Shown here one piece after another: positions 24,865 to 33,372 of a stretch of 64,000 nt of DNA (position 1 is the first letter of the stretch; the number at the start of each line of letters is the position of its first letter). The DNA lies in assembly GCF_009741265.1 (NCBI RefSeq), contig NZ_WOWL01000001.1:868001-932000 (forward strand). The letters are read 5' to 3'. The stretch is from Pseudarthrobacter sp. GA104 (lineage in GTDB: Bacteria > Actinomycetota > Actinomycetes > Actinomycetales > Micrococcaceae). Both the position numbers and the translations under genes were made by a program. A model generated the notes under the pieces. The model did no database searches. It had not been told where the DNA came from and saw only the letters and a list, made by a program, of their open reading frames with translations.

Positions 24865-26205
24865 TTGAGAAGTACACCCCAAGGCCGGCCGGCCGGAGGA
24901 CGCCGTGGGTTGCTGAGGTTAATGGGAGCCGTAAGCGCCTCCATCCTGGCAATCCTTCTCGCGGCAGCACCGGCATCGCAGGCCACTTCCCCGGCTCCGA
25001 CACCATCCCCGTCGAACCAGACATTCCAAAACAACATCAGTGGATTTCTCCGCGATGACACCCGCGCACCCCTGGCGGATGTGACCATCACGGCCAAGAA
25101 GGACGGCTTCACCGGTACGGCCAAATCGTCCGCGAACGGATCCTGGAACATCGGCGTCCCCGATCAGGGCACGTACACGGTGGAACTGGACGAATCGACC
25201 CTTCCCGAGGGCATCAAACTGGCTGATGGCCAGGAGAATCCGCGCCAGGTGACCTTCAGCCAGACCTCAAACCTGTCTGTGATCTTCGCCTTCGGCAAGG
25301 GCATCGTGGTGCAGCAGCAGGACTTCGGCCAAAACCTGCTCAACCGCCTCGTGGCCGGCCTGAGCTTCGGCCTTCTCCTTGCCCTCGCCTCAGTTGGCCT
25401 GTCCCTGATTTTCGGCACCACCGGGCTCACCAACTTCGCCCACGGCGAGATGGTCACCCTTGGAGCGGTGCTGGTGTTTGCCTTTAACGCCATCGGTCTT
25501 CCCTTCTGGCTGGCCCTGATCCTGTCCCTGTTGGGCGGTGGCCTGTTCGGATATGCCCAGGACCGGGGCCTGTGGCGGCCGCTGCGCCGGCGCGGCACCG
25601 GCCTGGTGCCCATGATGATCGTCAGCATCGGACTTGCACTTGCCGTCCGGTACGTCATCCAGTTCTACTTCGGCGGCGCCACCCAGCAGCTGCCGTTCGC
25701 CCAGAGCCCCGAAATCCAGCTGGGCCCGGTTTCCATCTCGCCCAACAACCTCTGGTCCCTCGGGATCAGCGCGGTAGTGATCGCCCTGATCGGCATCGTG
25801 CTGCTGAAGACCAGGCTGGGCAAGGCAACCCGTGCGGTAGCCGACAACCCTGCCCTTGCGGCCGCCTCGGGCATCGACGTCGACTCCGTCATCCGGATCG
25901 TCTGGATCACCGGCGGCATGCTGGCCTCCCTGGGTGGCATCCTCTGGGCCTACTACCGTCCCGGCGTCACCTTCGACATGGGCTCGGCCATCCTCCTGCT
26001 GATCTTCGCCGGCGTCACCCTGGGCGGCCTCGGCACGGTCTTCGGCGCCCTGATCGGTTCCGTCATCGTGGGCATCTTCGTGGAGCTGACCACCGTGTTC
26101 GGCCTTGCCGCGGACCTTAAGTACGTGGGTGCCCTGTTCATCATGATCGTTGTCCTATTGTTCCGGCCGCAGGGAATCCTGGGCCGGCGCGAGCGCGTGG
26201 GTTAG
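24865..26205 (+). CDS. livH: Branched-chain amino acid ABC transporter permease LivH with N-terminal secreted-type domain
   Basis: First permease of a Liv/HAAT importer for leucine-type or related amphipathic substrates. The C-terminal part (about 150-446) is a standard LivH: TTGLTNFAHGEMVTLGA, eight or so helices, GIDVDSVIRIVWITGGMLASLGG and the terminal LLFRPQGILGRRERVG. Unusually, the first about 140 residues are a signal-like segment (LMGAVSASILAILLAAAPAS) plus a small beta-sandwich domain resembling carboxypeptidase-regulatory/Cna-B folds (ISGFLRDDTRAPLADVTITA...WNIGVPDQGTYTVELDE). TTG at 24865 is chosen because GGAGG is nine bases upstream. First gene of livHMGF. Confidence 0.88.
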   Translation: MRSTPQGRPAGGRRGLLRLMGAVSASILAILLAAAPASQATSPAPTPSPSNQTFQNNISGFLRDDTRAPLADVTITAKKDGFTGTAKSSANGSWNIGVPDQGTYTVELDESTLPEGIKLADGQENPRQVTFSQTSNLSVIFAFGKGIVVQQQDFGQNLLNRLVAGLSFGLLLALASVGLSLIFGTTGLTNFAHGEMVTLGAVLVFAFNAIGLPFWLALILSLLGGGLFGYAQDRGLWRPLRRRGTGLVPMMIVSIGLALAVRYVIQFYFGGATQQLPFAQSPEIQLGPVSISPNNLWSLGISAVVIALIGIVLLKTRLGKATRAVADNPALAAASGIDVDSVIRIVWITGGMLASLGGILWAYYRPGVTFDMGSAILLLIFAGVTLGGLGTVFGALIGSVIVGIFVELTTVFGLAADLKYVGALFIMIVVLLFRPQGILGRRERVG

Positions 26206-26214
26206 GAGACAGCC

Positions 26215-27183
26215 ATGGATTTTGGATTCATTCTTGCCAGCGCTGCAAGTGAAATTTTCAGCCCGACGACGGCCGCATACGCCCTGGCCGCGCTCGGCCT
26301 CGCCGTGCACTTCGGCTACTCCGGCCTGCTGAACTTCGGCCAGGCCGGCTTCATGGCGGTGGGAGCCTACGGCTTCGCCATCTCCACCCTCACCTTCGGT
26401 GTCCCGTTCTTCGTGGGACTGCTGATCGCCATCATTGCCTCCGCAATTTTTGCGCTGCTTCTCGGCATTCCCACCCTGCGGCTCCGGGCAGACTACCTCG
26501 CCATCGTGACCATTGCAGCGGCGGAAATCGTCCGGTACATCGTGACCACCAACCAGCTCACCTCGGTGACCGGATCGGCCAACGGGCTGGCGGCCTTCGA
26601 AGGCGGGTTCTACGCAATGAACCCGTTCCCTGAGGGCTCCTATTTCGGCATGAACAACCGCGACTTCTTCATCCGCGTGGTGGGCTGGGCACTGGTGGCC
26701 CTCTGCTGCACCCTGGTGTGGCTGCTGATGCGCAGCCCCTGGGGACGCGTCCTCAAGGGCATCCGCGAAGACGAGAACGCGGTCCGGTCCCTGGGCAAGA
26801 ACGTCTATGCCTACAAGATGCAGGCACTCATTATCGGCGGCGTCCTTGGCGCACTCGCCGGCATGATCTTCACCCTCCCCCGCGGAGCGGTGCAGCCGGC
26901 CAACTACGGCACTGAGCTGACGTTCTTCCTCTATACCTGCCTCCTGCTGGGAGGCCTGGGCACCGTGCTCGGACCGGTCATCGGCGCGATGATCTTCTGG
27001 GTCGTGCTGTCACTGACCCAAGGCATCCTCTACGGCCTGATCGAGTCAGGGGCCATCACGTGGCTGAACACGGTCCAGGCCGGCCAGCTGCGCTACATCC
27101 TGGTTGGCGTCGCCCTGATGCTGCTGATGATCTTCAGGCCCCAGGGCGTCTTTGGAAACAAGAAGGAGCTGGCGTTCGCATGA
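26215..27183 (+). CDS. livM: Branched-chain amino acid ABC transporter permease LivM
   Basis: Second transmembrane subunit of the Liv importer, 322 residues with about nine helices. Landmarks are YSGLLNFGQAGFMAVGAYGFA near the N-terminus, LRLRADYLAIVTIAAAEIVRYI, and the cytoplasmic coupling loop SPWGRVLKGIREDENAVRSLGKNVYAYKMQAL that contacts the ATPases, then LLGGLGTVLGPVIGA and the terminal FRPQGVFGNK. ATG at 26215 lies nine bases after livH with GGAG upstream. It overlaps livG by four bases (ATGA). Confidence 0.93.
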   Translation: MDFGFILASAASEIFSPTTAAYALAALGLAVHFGYSGLLNFGQAGFMAVGAYGFAISTLTFGVPFFVGLLIAIIASAIFALLLGIPTLRLRADYLAIVTIAAAEIVRYIVTTNQLTSVTGSANGLAAFEGGFYAMNPFPEGSYFGMNNRDFFIRVVGWALVALCCTLVWLLMRSPWGRVLKGIREDENAVRSLGKNVYAYKMQALIIGGVLGALAGMIFTLPRGAVQPANYGTELTFFLYTCLLLGGLGTVLGPVIGAMIFWVVLSLTQGILYGLIESGAITWLNTVQAGQLRYILVGVALMLLMIFRPQGVFGNKKELAFA

Positions 27184-28246
27184 GCATGCACAGCGAAGAA
27201 CCCACACCGGCCGGTACGGGCGAGTTGGACTACATGACCGACACCCGGCCCATCGCGGCCGGAGAAGTGGGGCCCGGCTGCAAAAAGCGCGACCCCATCG
27301 TGGTGGCGGAAAACGTGACCCGCAGCTTCGGCGGCATCAATGCGGTGGACGTCGAGTACCTCGAAATCCCCCGCCACAAGATCACGGCGCTCATCGGCCC
27401 CAACGGCGCAGGCAAGACCACCCTCTTCAACCTGCTCACCGGCTTTGACACACCCAATACCGGTAAGTGGCAGTTCGAAGGCAAGAGCCTCGCCGGAGTG
27501 TCTCCCTACAAGGTGGCGCGGATGGGCATGGTGCGCACCTTCCAGCTCACCAAGGTCATGGGCAAGCTGACCGTGATGGAAAACATGCGCCTCGGTGCGG
27601 CAAACCAGCCCGGCGAGCGGCTGTCCAAGGCGCTGTTCAAAGGCATGTGGGGCGGCCGGGAGAAACAAATCACCGGCGAAGCCGACGTGCTGCTGGAGAA
27701 GTTCAAGCTCGACGCCAAGAAGGACGACTACGCGGCGTCGCTGTCCGGCGGCCAGCGCAAGCTCCTGGAGATGGCCAGGTCCCTCATGGTGCGGCCCAAG
27801 CTGGTGATGCTTGACGAACCCATGGCAGGCGTCAACCCGGCCCTGACACAGTCGCTGCTGGACCACATCAAGAACCTCAAAGCCGAAGGCATGACAGTCC
27901 TGTTCGTGGAACACGACATGCATATGGTCCGCCACATCGCAGACTGGGTTGTGGTCATGGCCGAGGGAAAGGTGGTCGCGGAAGGCCCGCCCGGCGAAGT
28001 GATGAAGAACCCTGCCGTCATCGACGCCTACCTGGGTGCACACCACGACGTCGACCTCGGTGACTCCGAAGGCCTCAAGGAGCTTGCAGCCGAACTGGTT
28101 GCGGACGAGGAATCGATCGTCGGAACGGAAAATGCGGGCATCATCTCGCTCGACGTTGTGGCCAAGGAGGCGGACGAGGACCGCCCGGGCGGGGCCCGGG
28201 GCCGCCACGGCAGCACGGACACAGGCAACACAGGGAAGGACAGCCA

Positions 28247-28250
<4 letters not shown>
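27180..28250 (+). CDS. livG: Branched-chain amino acid ABC transporter ATP-binding protein LivG
   Basis: One of two ATPases of the Liv importer. The 356-residue product has Walker A GPNGAGKTT (near 74-82), a Q-loop at RTFQLTKVM, the ABC signature LSGGQRKLLEMAR, Walker B LVMLDEPMAGVNP and the H-loop VEHDM. It is longer than typical LivG (about 255 aa). There is an extra N-terminal stretch of about 38 residues and a C-terminal tail of about 70 acidic, Gly-rich residues after YLGAHHDVDLG, of unknown role. ATG 27180 overlaps the livM stop, and livF overlaps its own stop, so translation is coupled through the operon. Confidence 0.93.
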
Positions 28251-29020
<770 letters not shown>

Positions 29021-29031
29021 CACCACCGCGC

Positions 29032-29067
29032 AAAGGAGCCCCCGTCCTCTTGGACGGGGGCTCCTTT
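29032..29067. terminator. Bidirectional terminator between livF and livK
   Basis: Perfect 16-bp stem (29032-29047 with 29052-29067) beginning AAA and ending TTT, with a TCTT loop. Confidence 0.9.
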
Positions 29068-29085
29068 GTGTATCAGGCGGGGCTG

Positions 29086-30441
29086 TTAGAGCTTGCCGAA
29101 CTCTTCCTTGACTGCCTTGTACTTGTTGTCATCCTGGTACTCGTAGATGCCGATGTAGGCTTCCGTCGGGTCACCGGCGTCAGAGAACGTCACCGGGCCG
29201 GACTGGCCGTCATAGTCCGCATCCTTGCCCGCACGGATCAGCGTGACGCAGGAGGCGTAGGACGTGCACTTCTCGCCGCCTTGAGAGACTTCCTTGAGCT
29301 TGGCTGCAATATCCACGCCCTTGGTGCTCTTCGCCGACTCGGCTGCCAGCGCGATCAGGTTGACGGCATCGTAGGATTCACCGGCGTAGCTGTAGTCCTT
29401 CAGGGCGGGGTCGATGGCCAGCAACTTCTTCTTGAAGTTCTCCTGGGCGAAGGTGCCCGGGATGGTGCCCCGCGCGCCCTTCAGGGTGCCCGCCTGGAAG
29501 TCCTTGCTGTAGTCGGAGGTGTTGCCGTCCACCAGGAACATCTGGGTGGGCTTGACGCCCTTGCCCGTCATCAGCGGGACGATGCTCTTGGCCTGGTCAA
29601 AGGTGATCAGGGCGATGGCGTCCGGCTTGGCGGCAATGACCTTGTCCACCTGGCTGCTGAACTGGGTATCGCCCTCATTGAAGAGCTCCTCCGCCACAAC
29701 CTGGCCGCCGGCCGATTCAAAGGCCGACTTGATGTTCTTGGCCAGCCCGGTTCCGTACGCGTCATTGAGGACGATCATGCCCACGGTCTGGGCGCCGCAG
29801 GTGGCCATGTAGTTGCCGAGCACCTTGCCCTGGAGAACGTCGGAAGGCGCTGTACGCCAGTACAGGCCCTTGTCATCCCACGTGGTGAAGTCCGGGGAGG
29901 TGTTGGCCGGTGAGAACTGGATGACACCGGCGCCGGTGATCTGGTTGATGACCGTCTTGGATACACCTGAGGACGCTGCACCGATGATGGCACTGACCCC
30001 CTGGCCCAGCAACGCGGACGTGGACTGCGTGGCGATGTCGGTCTTGGTGTCACCGGAGTCGCGGTGGATTACTTCGACCGGCTTGCCCAGGACGCCGCCC
30101 GCCTTGTTGACTTCCTCGATGCCAAGGTTGACGCCGGCGATTTCGGGCGGGCCGAGGAAGGCCAGCGAGCCGGTGGTGGGAAGGAGCGAGCCAATCCGCA
30201 GCGGGGTTTCAGTAGTGGCGGTTGACGGCGGCACCGAGGGGGTGTCGGCAGCCTGGCTGGCGGCCGCGCCTCCGCCGCCCTCAGCTGCCGGACACGCGAT
30301 TCCTGCCGCAGATCCGGTGGCGGAAGATTCGGTTGCCGTGGGTGTGGACGAACCGCCGCATGCCGTTGCCATGAAGGCAACGCCGATGCCAAGCGCTGTC
30401 AGCTTGGCAACACGGGTTCCCGCCTGGGGGAATAAAGTCAT
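29086..30441 (-). CDS. livK: Branched-chain amino acid ABC transporter substrate-binding lipoprotein
   Basis: Extracellular binding protein of the Liv importer; it faces the livHMGF operon instead of leading it. The 451-residue product starts with a lipoprotein signal (ALGIGVAFMATACGGSS, Cys near 28), followed by a Ser/Thr/Ala-rich linker to about 75 and a type I periplasmic-binding fold: LRIGSLLPTTGSLAFLGPPEIAGVNLG, VIHRDSGDTKTD, VSAIIGAASSGVS, AQTVGMIVLNDAYGTGLA. It is longer than Gram-negative LivK because of the linker and an inserted loop near 390-420. ATG at 30441 has AGGAG upstream. A CRP/GlxR-like half-site pair lies 101-116 bases upstream. Confidence 0.92.
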   Translation of the reverse strand: MTLFPQAGTRVAKLTALGIGVAFMATACGGSSTPTATESSATGSAAGIACPAAEGGGGAAASQAADTPSVPPSTATTETPLRIGSLLPTTGSLAFLGPPEIAGVNLGIEEVNKAGGVLGKPVEVIHRDSGDTKTDIATQSTSALLGQGVSAIIGAASSGVSKTVINQITGAGVIQFSPANTSPDFTTWDDKGLYWRTAPSDVLQGKVLGNYMATCGAQTVGMIVLNDAYGTGLAKNIKSAFESAGGQVVAEELFNEGDTQFSSQVDKVIAAKPDAIALITFDQAKSIVPLMTGKGVKPTQMFLVDGNTSDYSKDFQAGTLKGARGTIPGTFAQENFKKKLLAIDPALKDYSYAGESYDAVNLIALAAESAKSTKGVDIAAKLKEVSQGGEKCTSYASCVTLIRAGKDADYDGQSGPVTFSDAGDPTEAYIGIYEYQDDNKYKAVKEEFGKL

Positions 30442-30541
30442 TTACGAGCTCCTCGATCTAAAGGTGCGAACGGCCTTTGACACGAAAAAACCAGGTGTTC
30501 CTGATTTAGTTTCAAGCTAATGCATATACACGGGGAAGATA

Positions 30542-30557
30542 AGTGACTGAGGTCACA
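30542..30557 (-). promoter_or_regulatory. Candidate CRP/GlxR-type operator upstream of livK
   Basis: Minus strand reads TGTGA-CCTCAG-TCACT, one mismatch from the CRP-family consensus TGTGA-N6-TCACA; the core GTGAC-N4-GTCAC (30543-30556) is a perfect inverted repeat. In actinobacteria such sites are bound by cAMP-dependent GlxR/Crp. No regulator gene is nearby. Confidence 0.5.
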
Positions 30558-30594
30558 TCCTTATAACAGTAGTTGCATATGTGGAATTAAACGC

Positions 30595-30627
30595 CGGAAG
30601 CCGCCCGCTGCGTGCGGACGGCTTCCG
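30595..30627 (-). terminator. Terminator after the tRNA gene
   Basis: 9-bp arms (30595-30603 with 30619-30627) extended by an inner 4-bp stem; on the minus strand it is followed by GCGTTTAATT. Lies 27 bases downstream of the tRNA. Confidence 0.7.
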
Positions 30628-30653
30628 TTTCTTGGGCCTTTGGCCTGCTTTTG

Positions 30654-30727
30654 TACCCCAGGTGGGACTCGAACCCACAACACGCGGATTTTAAGTCCGC
30701 TGCCTCTGCCAATTGGGCTACTGGGGC
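30654..30727 (-). tRNA. tRNA with anticodon UAA (nominal tRNA-Leu), short variable loop
   Basis: Read on the minus strand from 30727: acceptor GCCCCAG pairs with CTGGGGT (a G-U at the end), D-arm with TTGGCAGA loop, a perfect 5-bp anticodon stem GCGGA/TCCGC with loop CTTAAAA (anticodon TAA), a 5-base variable loop, and T-arm GTGGG-TTCGAGT-CCCAC. The discriminator is A; CCA is not encoded. UAA reads the leucine codon UUA, but leucine tRNAs normally have a long variable arm, which this one lacks (74 bases total). The D-loop is leucine-like. The tRNA call is firm; the identity is less so. Confidence 0.85.
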
Positions 30728-30747
30728 GCCCGGTCAATGGTATCCCG

Positions 30748-31692
30748 TCAGACGAGCCTGAACGGTTCGGCGTACCGGAAGGTGCCGTGGACTCCACCCG
30801 GCCAGAGCGCGAGCGGCAGCAGCTGGAAGTGGTCTCCCCACGATTCCTCGGGCGGCAGGACCCCCAGCGACGTGGCGGGGACAAAACCAAACCGGGAGTA
30901 ATACGCGGGGCTGCCAAGGAGGGCGATGCCGCTCTCCCCGGCAGCGTTCGCCCGGCTGATTGTCTCCTTCATGAGCGCCGAACCGATACCGTGCCGCTGG
31001 AGCCGCGGCGTGACCCCGAGGGGACCCAGGCCCAGCAGCGGGTGGTCGCCCACCCAGCCCCGGGTGCTGATGACGTGGCCCACCACTTTGCCGTCCTGGA
31101 CCGCCACCACACTGAACTCCGGCAGGTACTCCTCCGACCCGAAAAGCCCGCGCAGTACCCGCACCTCCGCCGGCTCACCCTCCACGGGCAACTCCGTGAC
31201 CGGCGAGACGGCGAAGGCATCAGCCGTGAGGGCCAGGATCGCTTCCCGGTCCTCCGGCGTTTCGTCGCGCAGCACCAGCTCCGACGGCGGCGCCTGCCGG
31301 CTCCGCGCGGAAAGATCGGCAAGGACCTCCAGGGCCCGGGGCGCATCCGCCACCGGCACCAGCAGGTGGTCATGGTGGAAGCCGGCCAGCACGTTGCAGC
31401 TGATCGTTGCCTCGGTGAGCGCTTTGCTGACGGCGGCGGTGAGGCCTACAGCCTCCAGGGCGGAATGCACCTGCAGGGTGATCCACGCACCCACGAAGTC
31501 GTAGGGCAGGCCTTCCCTGTCCGCCACCGCCCGGGGCAGCACCACCGTCAGGCCTTCCGCCTCGCGGACTGCCGCCTCGATGCCCTCCACCAGCGCCCTC
31601 CCGTAGGGCCACAGCACGTAGACGTATTCGCCGTCGCGCTGTACCGGATGCATCCCGGCCAACAGTGCCTCGAGGTTTTTTTCGCCAGTCAT
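30748..31692 (-). CDS. ACT-like domain fused to GNAT N-acetyltransferase
   Basis: 314 residues in two parts. The N-terminal half (about 1-135) looks like the ACT-type protein family seen as a free-standing protein: LLAGMHPVQRDGEYVYVLWP, an ALTVVLPRA-like strand, and CNVLAGFHHDHLLVPVADAPRALEVL. The C-terminal half (about 140-285) is a YhbS-type GNAT: FSVVAVQDGKVVGHVIST, then LGPLGVTPRLQRHGIGSALMKETISRA (acetyl-CoA loop) and LLGSPAYYSRFGFVPA. The ligand and substrate are unknown; amino acid sensing plus acetylation is a guess. ATG at 31692 has TAGACT six bases upstream (leaderless). It ends 20 bases before the tRNA on the same strand. Confidence 0.85.
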   Translation of the reverse strand: MTGEKNLEALLAGMHPVQRDGEYVYVLWPYGRALVEGIEAAVREAEGLTVVLPRAVADREGLPYDFVGAWITLQVHSALEAVGLTAAVSKALTEATISCNVLAGFHHDHLLVPVADAPRALEVLADLSARSRQAPPSELVLRDETPEDREAILALTADAFAVSPVTELPVEGEPAEVRVLRGLFGSEEYLPEFSVVAVQDGKVVGHVISTRGWVGDHPLLGLGPLGVTPRLQRHGIGSALMKETISRANAAGESGIALLGSPAYYSRFGFVPATSLGVLPPEESWGDHFQLLPLALWPGGVHGTFRYAEPFRLV

Positions 31693-31698
31693 GGTGCC

Positions 31699-31704
31699 AG
31701 TCTA
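31699..31704 (-). promoter_or_regulatory. -10 box for leaderless ACT-GNAT gene
   Basis: TAGACT on the minus strand, six bases before ATG 31692. Confidence 0.5.
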
Positions 31705-31771
31705 GAAGCCGGGCAACGCCGTCGGCGGGAAGTGCGGCCGGCCCGGACACATCCTGCGGGGCCCACGCAAA

Positions 31772-31804
31772 CGGCGGCTGCCCCCTGGAAGGGGACAGCC
31801 GCCG
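31772..31804 (-). terminator. Terminator after the NADH dehydrogenase gene
   Basis: 9-bp arms (31772-31780 with 31796-31804), one mismatch, then an inner CCCC/GGGG with a 5-base loop; on the minus strand it is followed by TTTGCG. Confidence 0.8.
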
Positions 31805-31837
31805 TCGGACGTTGCAGCGCAGGGCGCGGCGCAGGCG

Positions 31838-33337
31838 CTATTTGGCCTTGGCCGAAACGGTTTCCTTGGCTTCGGCAGCGGCAGGTGCCGTCGCCGTGGA
31901 ACCGGATCCGGCGGGCACAGCGGCGGGCTCCGGAGCGGGTGCCGGAGCCGGCGCAGCCGCCGGCTTGGGTGCCGGGGCGGCTGCTGCCACGAAGGCGCCC
32001 CGGGGGTTGTCCAGGTCCATGAGCTGGGTGGTGTCGCGGCCGGCAAAGAAGGCGATGACCCAGTTCAGGATCACGCGGAACTTGCGCTCGAACGTGGGCA
32101 TGGCGAGGCCGTGGTAGCCACGGTGCGCAAGCCACGCGAGGCCGCCCTTGAGGCCGATGCTGCCAACCAGGTTGATGTTGGCGACGCCCTTCCACTCACC
32201 GAAGCCGGCTACAGCGCCCAGGTTCTTGTGCTTGTAGTCCTTGAGCGGCTTGTCCCAGCGGGAAGCCCACAGGTTCTTGGCGAGGCGCTTGGCCTGGCGG
32301 AGGGCGTGCTGGGCGTTGGGGACGCAGGTGCCGTCCGGGAGGCCCTTGCCGGTGAGGTCCGGAACAGCCGCGACGTCGCCGGCGGCCCAGGCGTTCTCGA
32401 TGATGCCTTCGTCACCGGCGATGCGGAGGTCCGGCAGGACGCGGACGCGGCCGCGGGGCTCGAGCGGGAAATCGGTGGAGCGGACCATGGGGTTGGCCTG
32501 CACGCCGGCGGTCCACACGAGGGTGTCCGCTTCGAACTCCTGGGCCGGGGACTTGTCCGGAAGGTTGATGAGCTTGAGGGTGCCTTCGGCACTGTCCAGC
32601 GAGGTGTTCAGGAGCACCTCGATGCCGCGGCTGCGGAGGTGCTCCACAACCCACTCAGCCTGCTTGGCGGTGACCTCGGGCATGATCCGGCCCATGGCCT
32701 CAACCAGGACGAAGCGGACTTCCTCCTGCTTGATGCGCGGGTTGTTCCGGACGGCGGCCCGGGCGAGGTCCTCCATCTCGGTGATGCATTCGATGCCGGC
32801 AAAGCCGCCGCCGACCACCACGAAGGTGAGGGCCTTGGCGCGGGCAGCGGGATCGGTCATGGTGGAGGCCAGTTCGATGCGCTCCAGGACCTTGTTGCGG
32901 AGGGCAACCGCTTCCTCGATGGTCTTCAGGCCGATGCCCTTGTCCGCGAGTCCCTTGATGGGGAACGTACGCGTGATGGCGCCGGCCGCCAGGACGACGT
33001 CGAAGTACGGAACCTCGAAGGGAGCCCCGCCGTCGGCGGGAGCCACAACCGCGGTGCGGTTCTCGTGGTCGATCGAGGTAACGCGGCCCTGGATCAGTTC
33101 GGTCTGCTGGAGGTGCTTGCGGTGGGAGACCACAGCGTGGCGGGCCTCGATGTTTCCGCCGGCTACCTCAGGGAGGAAGGGCTGGTAGGTCATGTAGGGC
33201 AGTGGATCCACGAGGGTGACGATGCCACCGGCATTCGCGATCTTCTTCTGCAGTTTGAGTGCTACGTACAGGCCGACGTACCCGCCGCCGACGACGAGTA
33301 CCCTGGGACGGTCCTGGAGCTCTGGGGTGGTTGCCAT
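31838..33337 (-). CDS. ndh: Type II NADH:quinone oxidoreductase (NDH-2)
   Basis: Single-subunit, non-proton-pumping respiratory dehydrogenase passing electrons from NADH through FAD to menaquinone at the inner face of the membrane. The 499-residue product has the FAD-binding VLVVGGGYVGLYVALKLQ (near 14-31), the NAD-binding TFVVVGGGFAGIECITEMEDL (near 172-192), the FAD-phosphate site WAAGDVAAVPD (near 325) and the C-terminal amphipathic HRGYHGLAMPTFERKFRVI...IAFFAGRDTTQ typical of mycobacterial Ndh. The last about 55 residues are an Ala/Pro-rich tail. ATG at 33337 is chosen; TATTCT lies seven bases upstream. Follows the mycosin gene on the same strand. Confidence 0.92.
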   Translation of the reverse strand: MATTPELQDRPRVLVVGGGYVGLYVALKLQKKIANAGGIVTLVDPLPYMTYQPFLPEVAGGNIEARHAVVSHRKHLQQTELIQGRVTSIDHENRTAVVAPADGGAPFEVPYFDVVLAAGAITRTFPIKGLADKGIGLKTIEEAVALRNKVLERIELASTMTDPAARAKALTFVVVGGGFAGIECITEMEDLARAAVRNNPRIKQEEVRFVLVEAMGRIMPEVTAKQAEWVVEHLRSRGIEVLLNTSLDSAEGTLKLINLPDKSPAQEFEADTLVWTAGVQANPMVRSTDFPLEPRGRVRVLPDLRIAGDEGIIENAWAAGDVAAVPDLTGKGLPDGTCVPNAQHALRQAKRLAKNLWASRWDKPLKDYKHKNLGAVAGFGEWKGVANINLVGSIGLKGGLAWLAHRGYHGLAMPTFERKFRVILNWVIAFFAGRDTTQLMDLDNPRGAFVAAAAPAPKPAAAPAPAPAPEPAAVPAGSGSTATAPAAAEAKETVSAKAK

Positions 33338-33372
33338 GGGTTTAAGAATACAACAGTTTGTGAAAATCTTCA

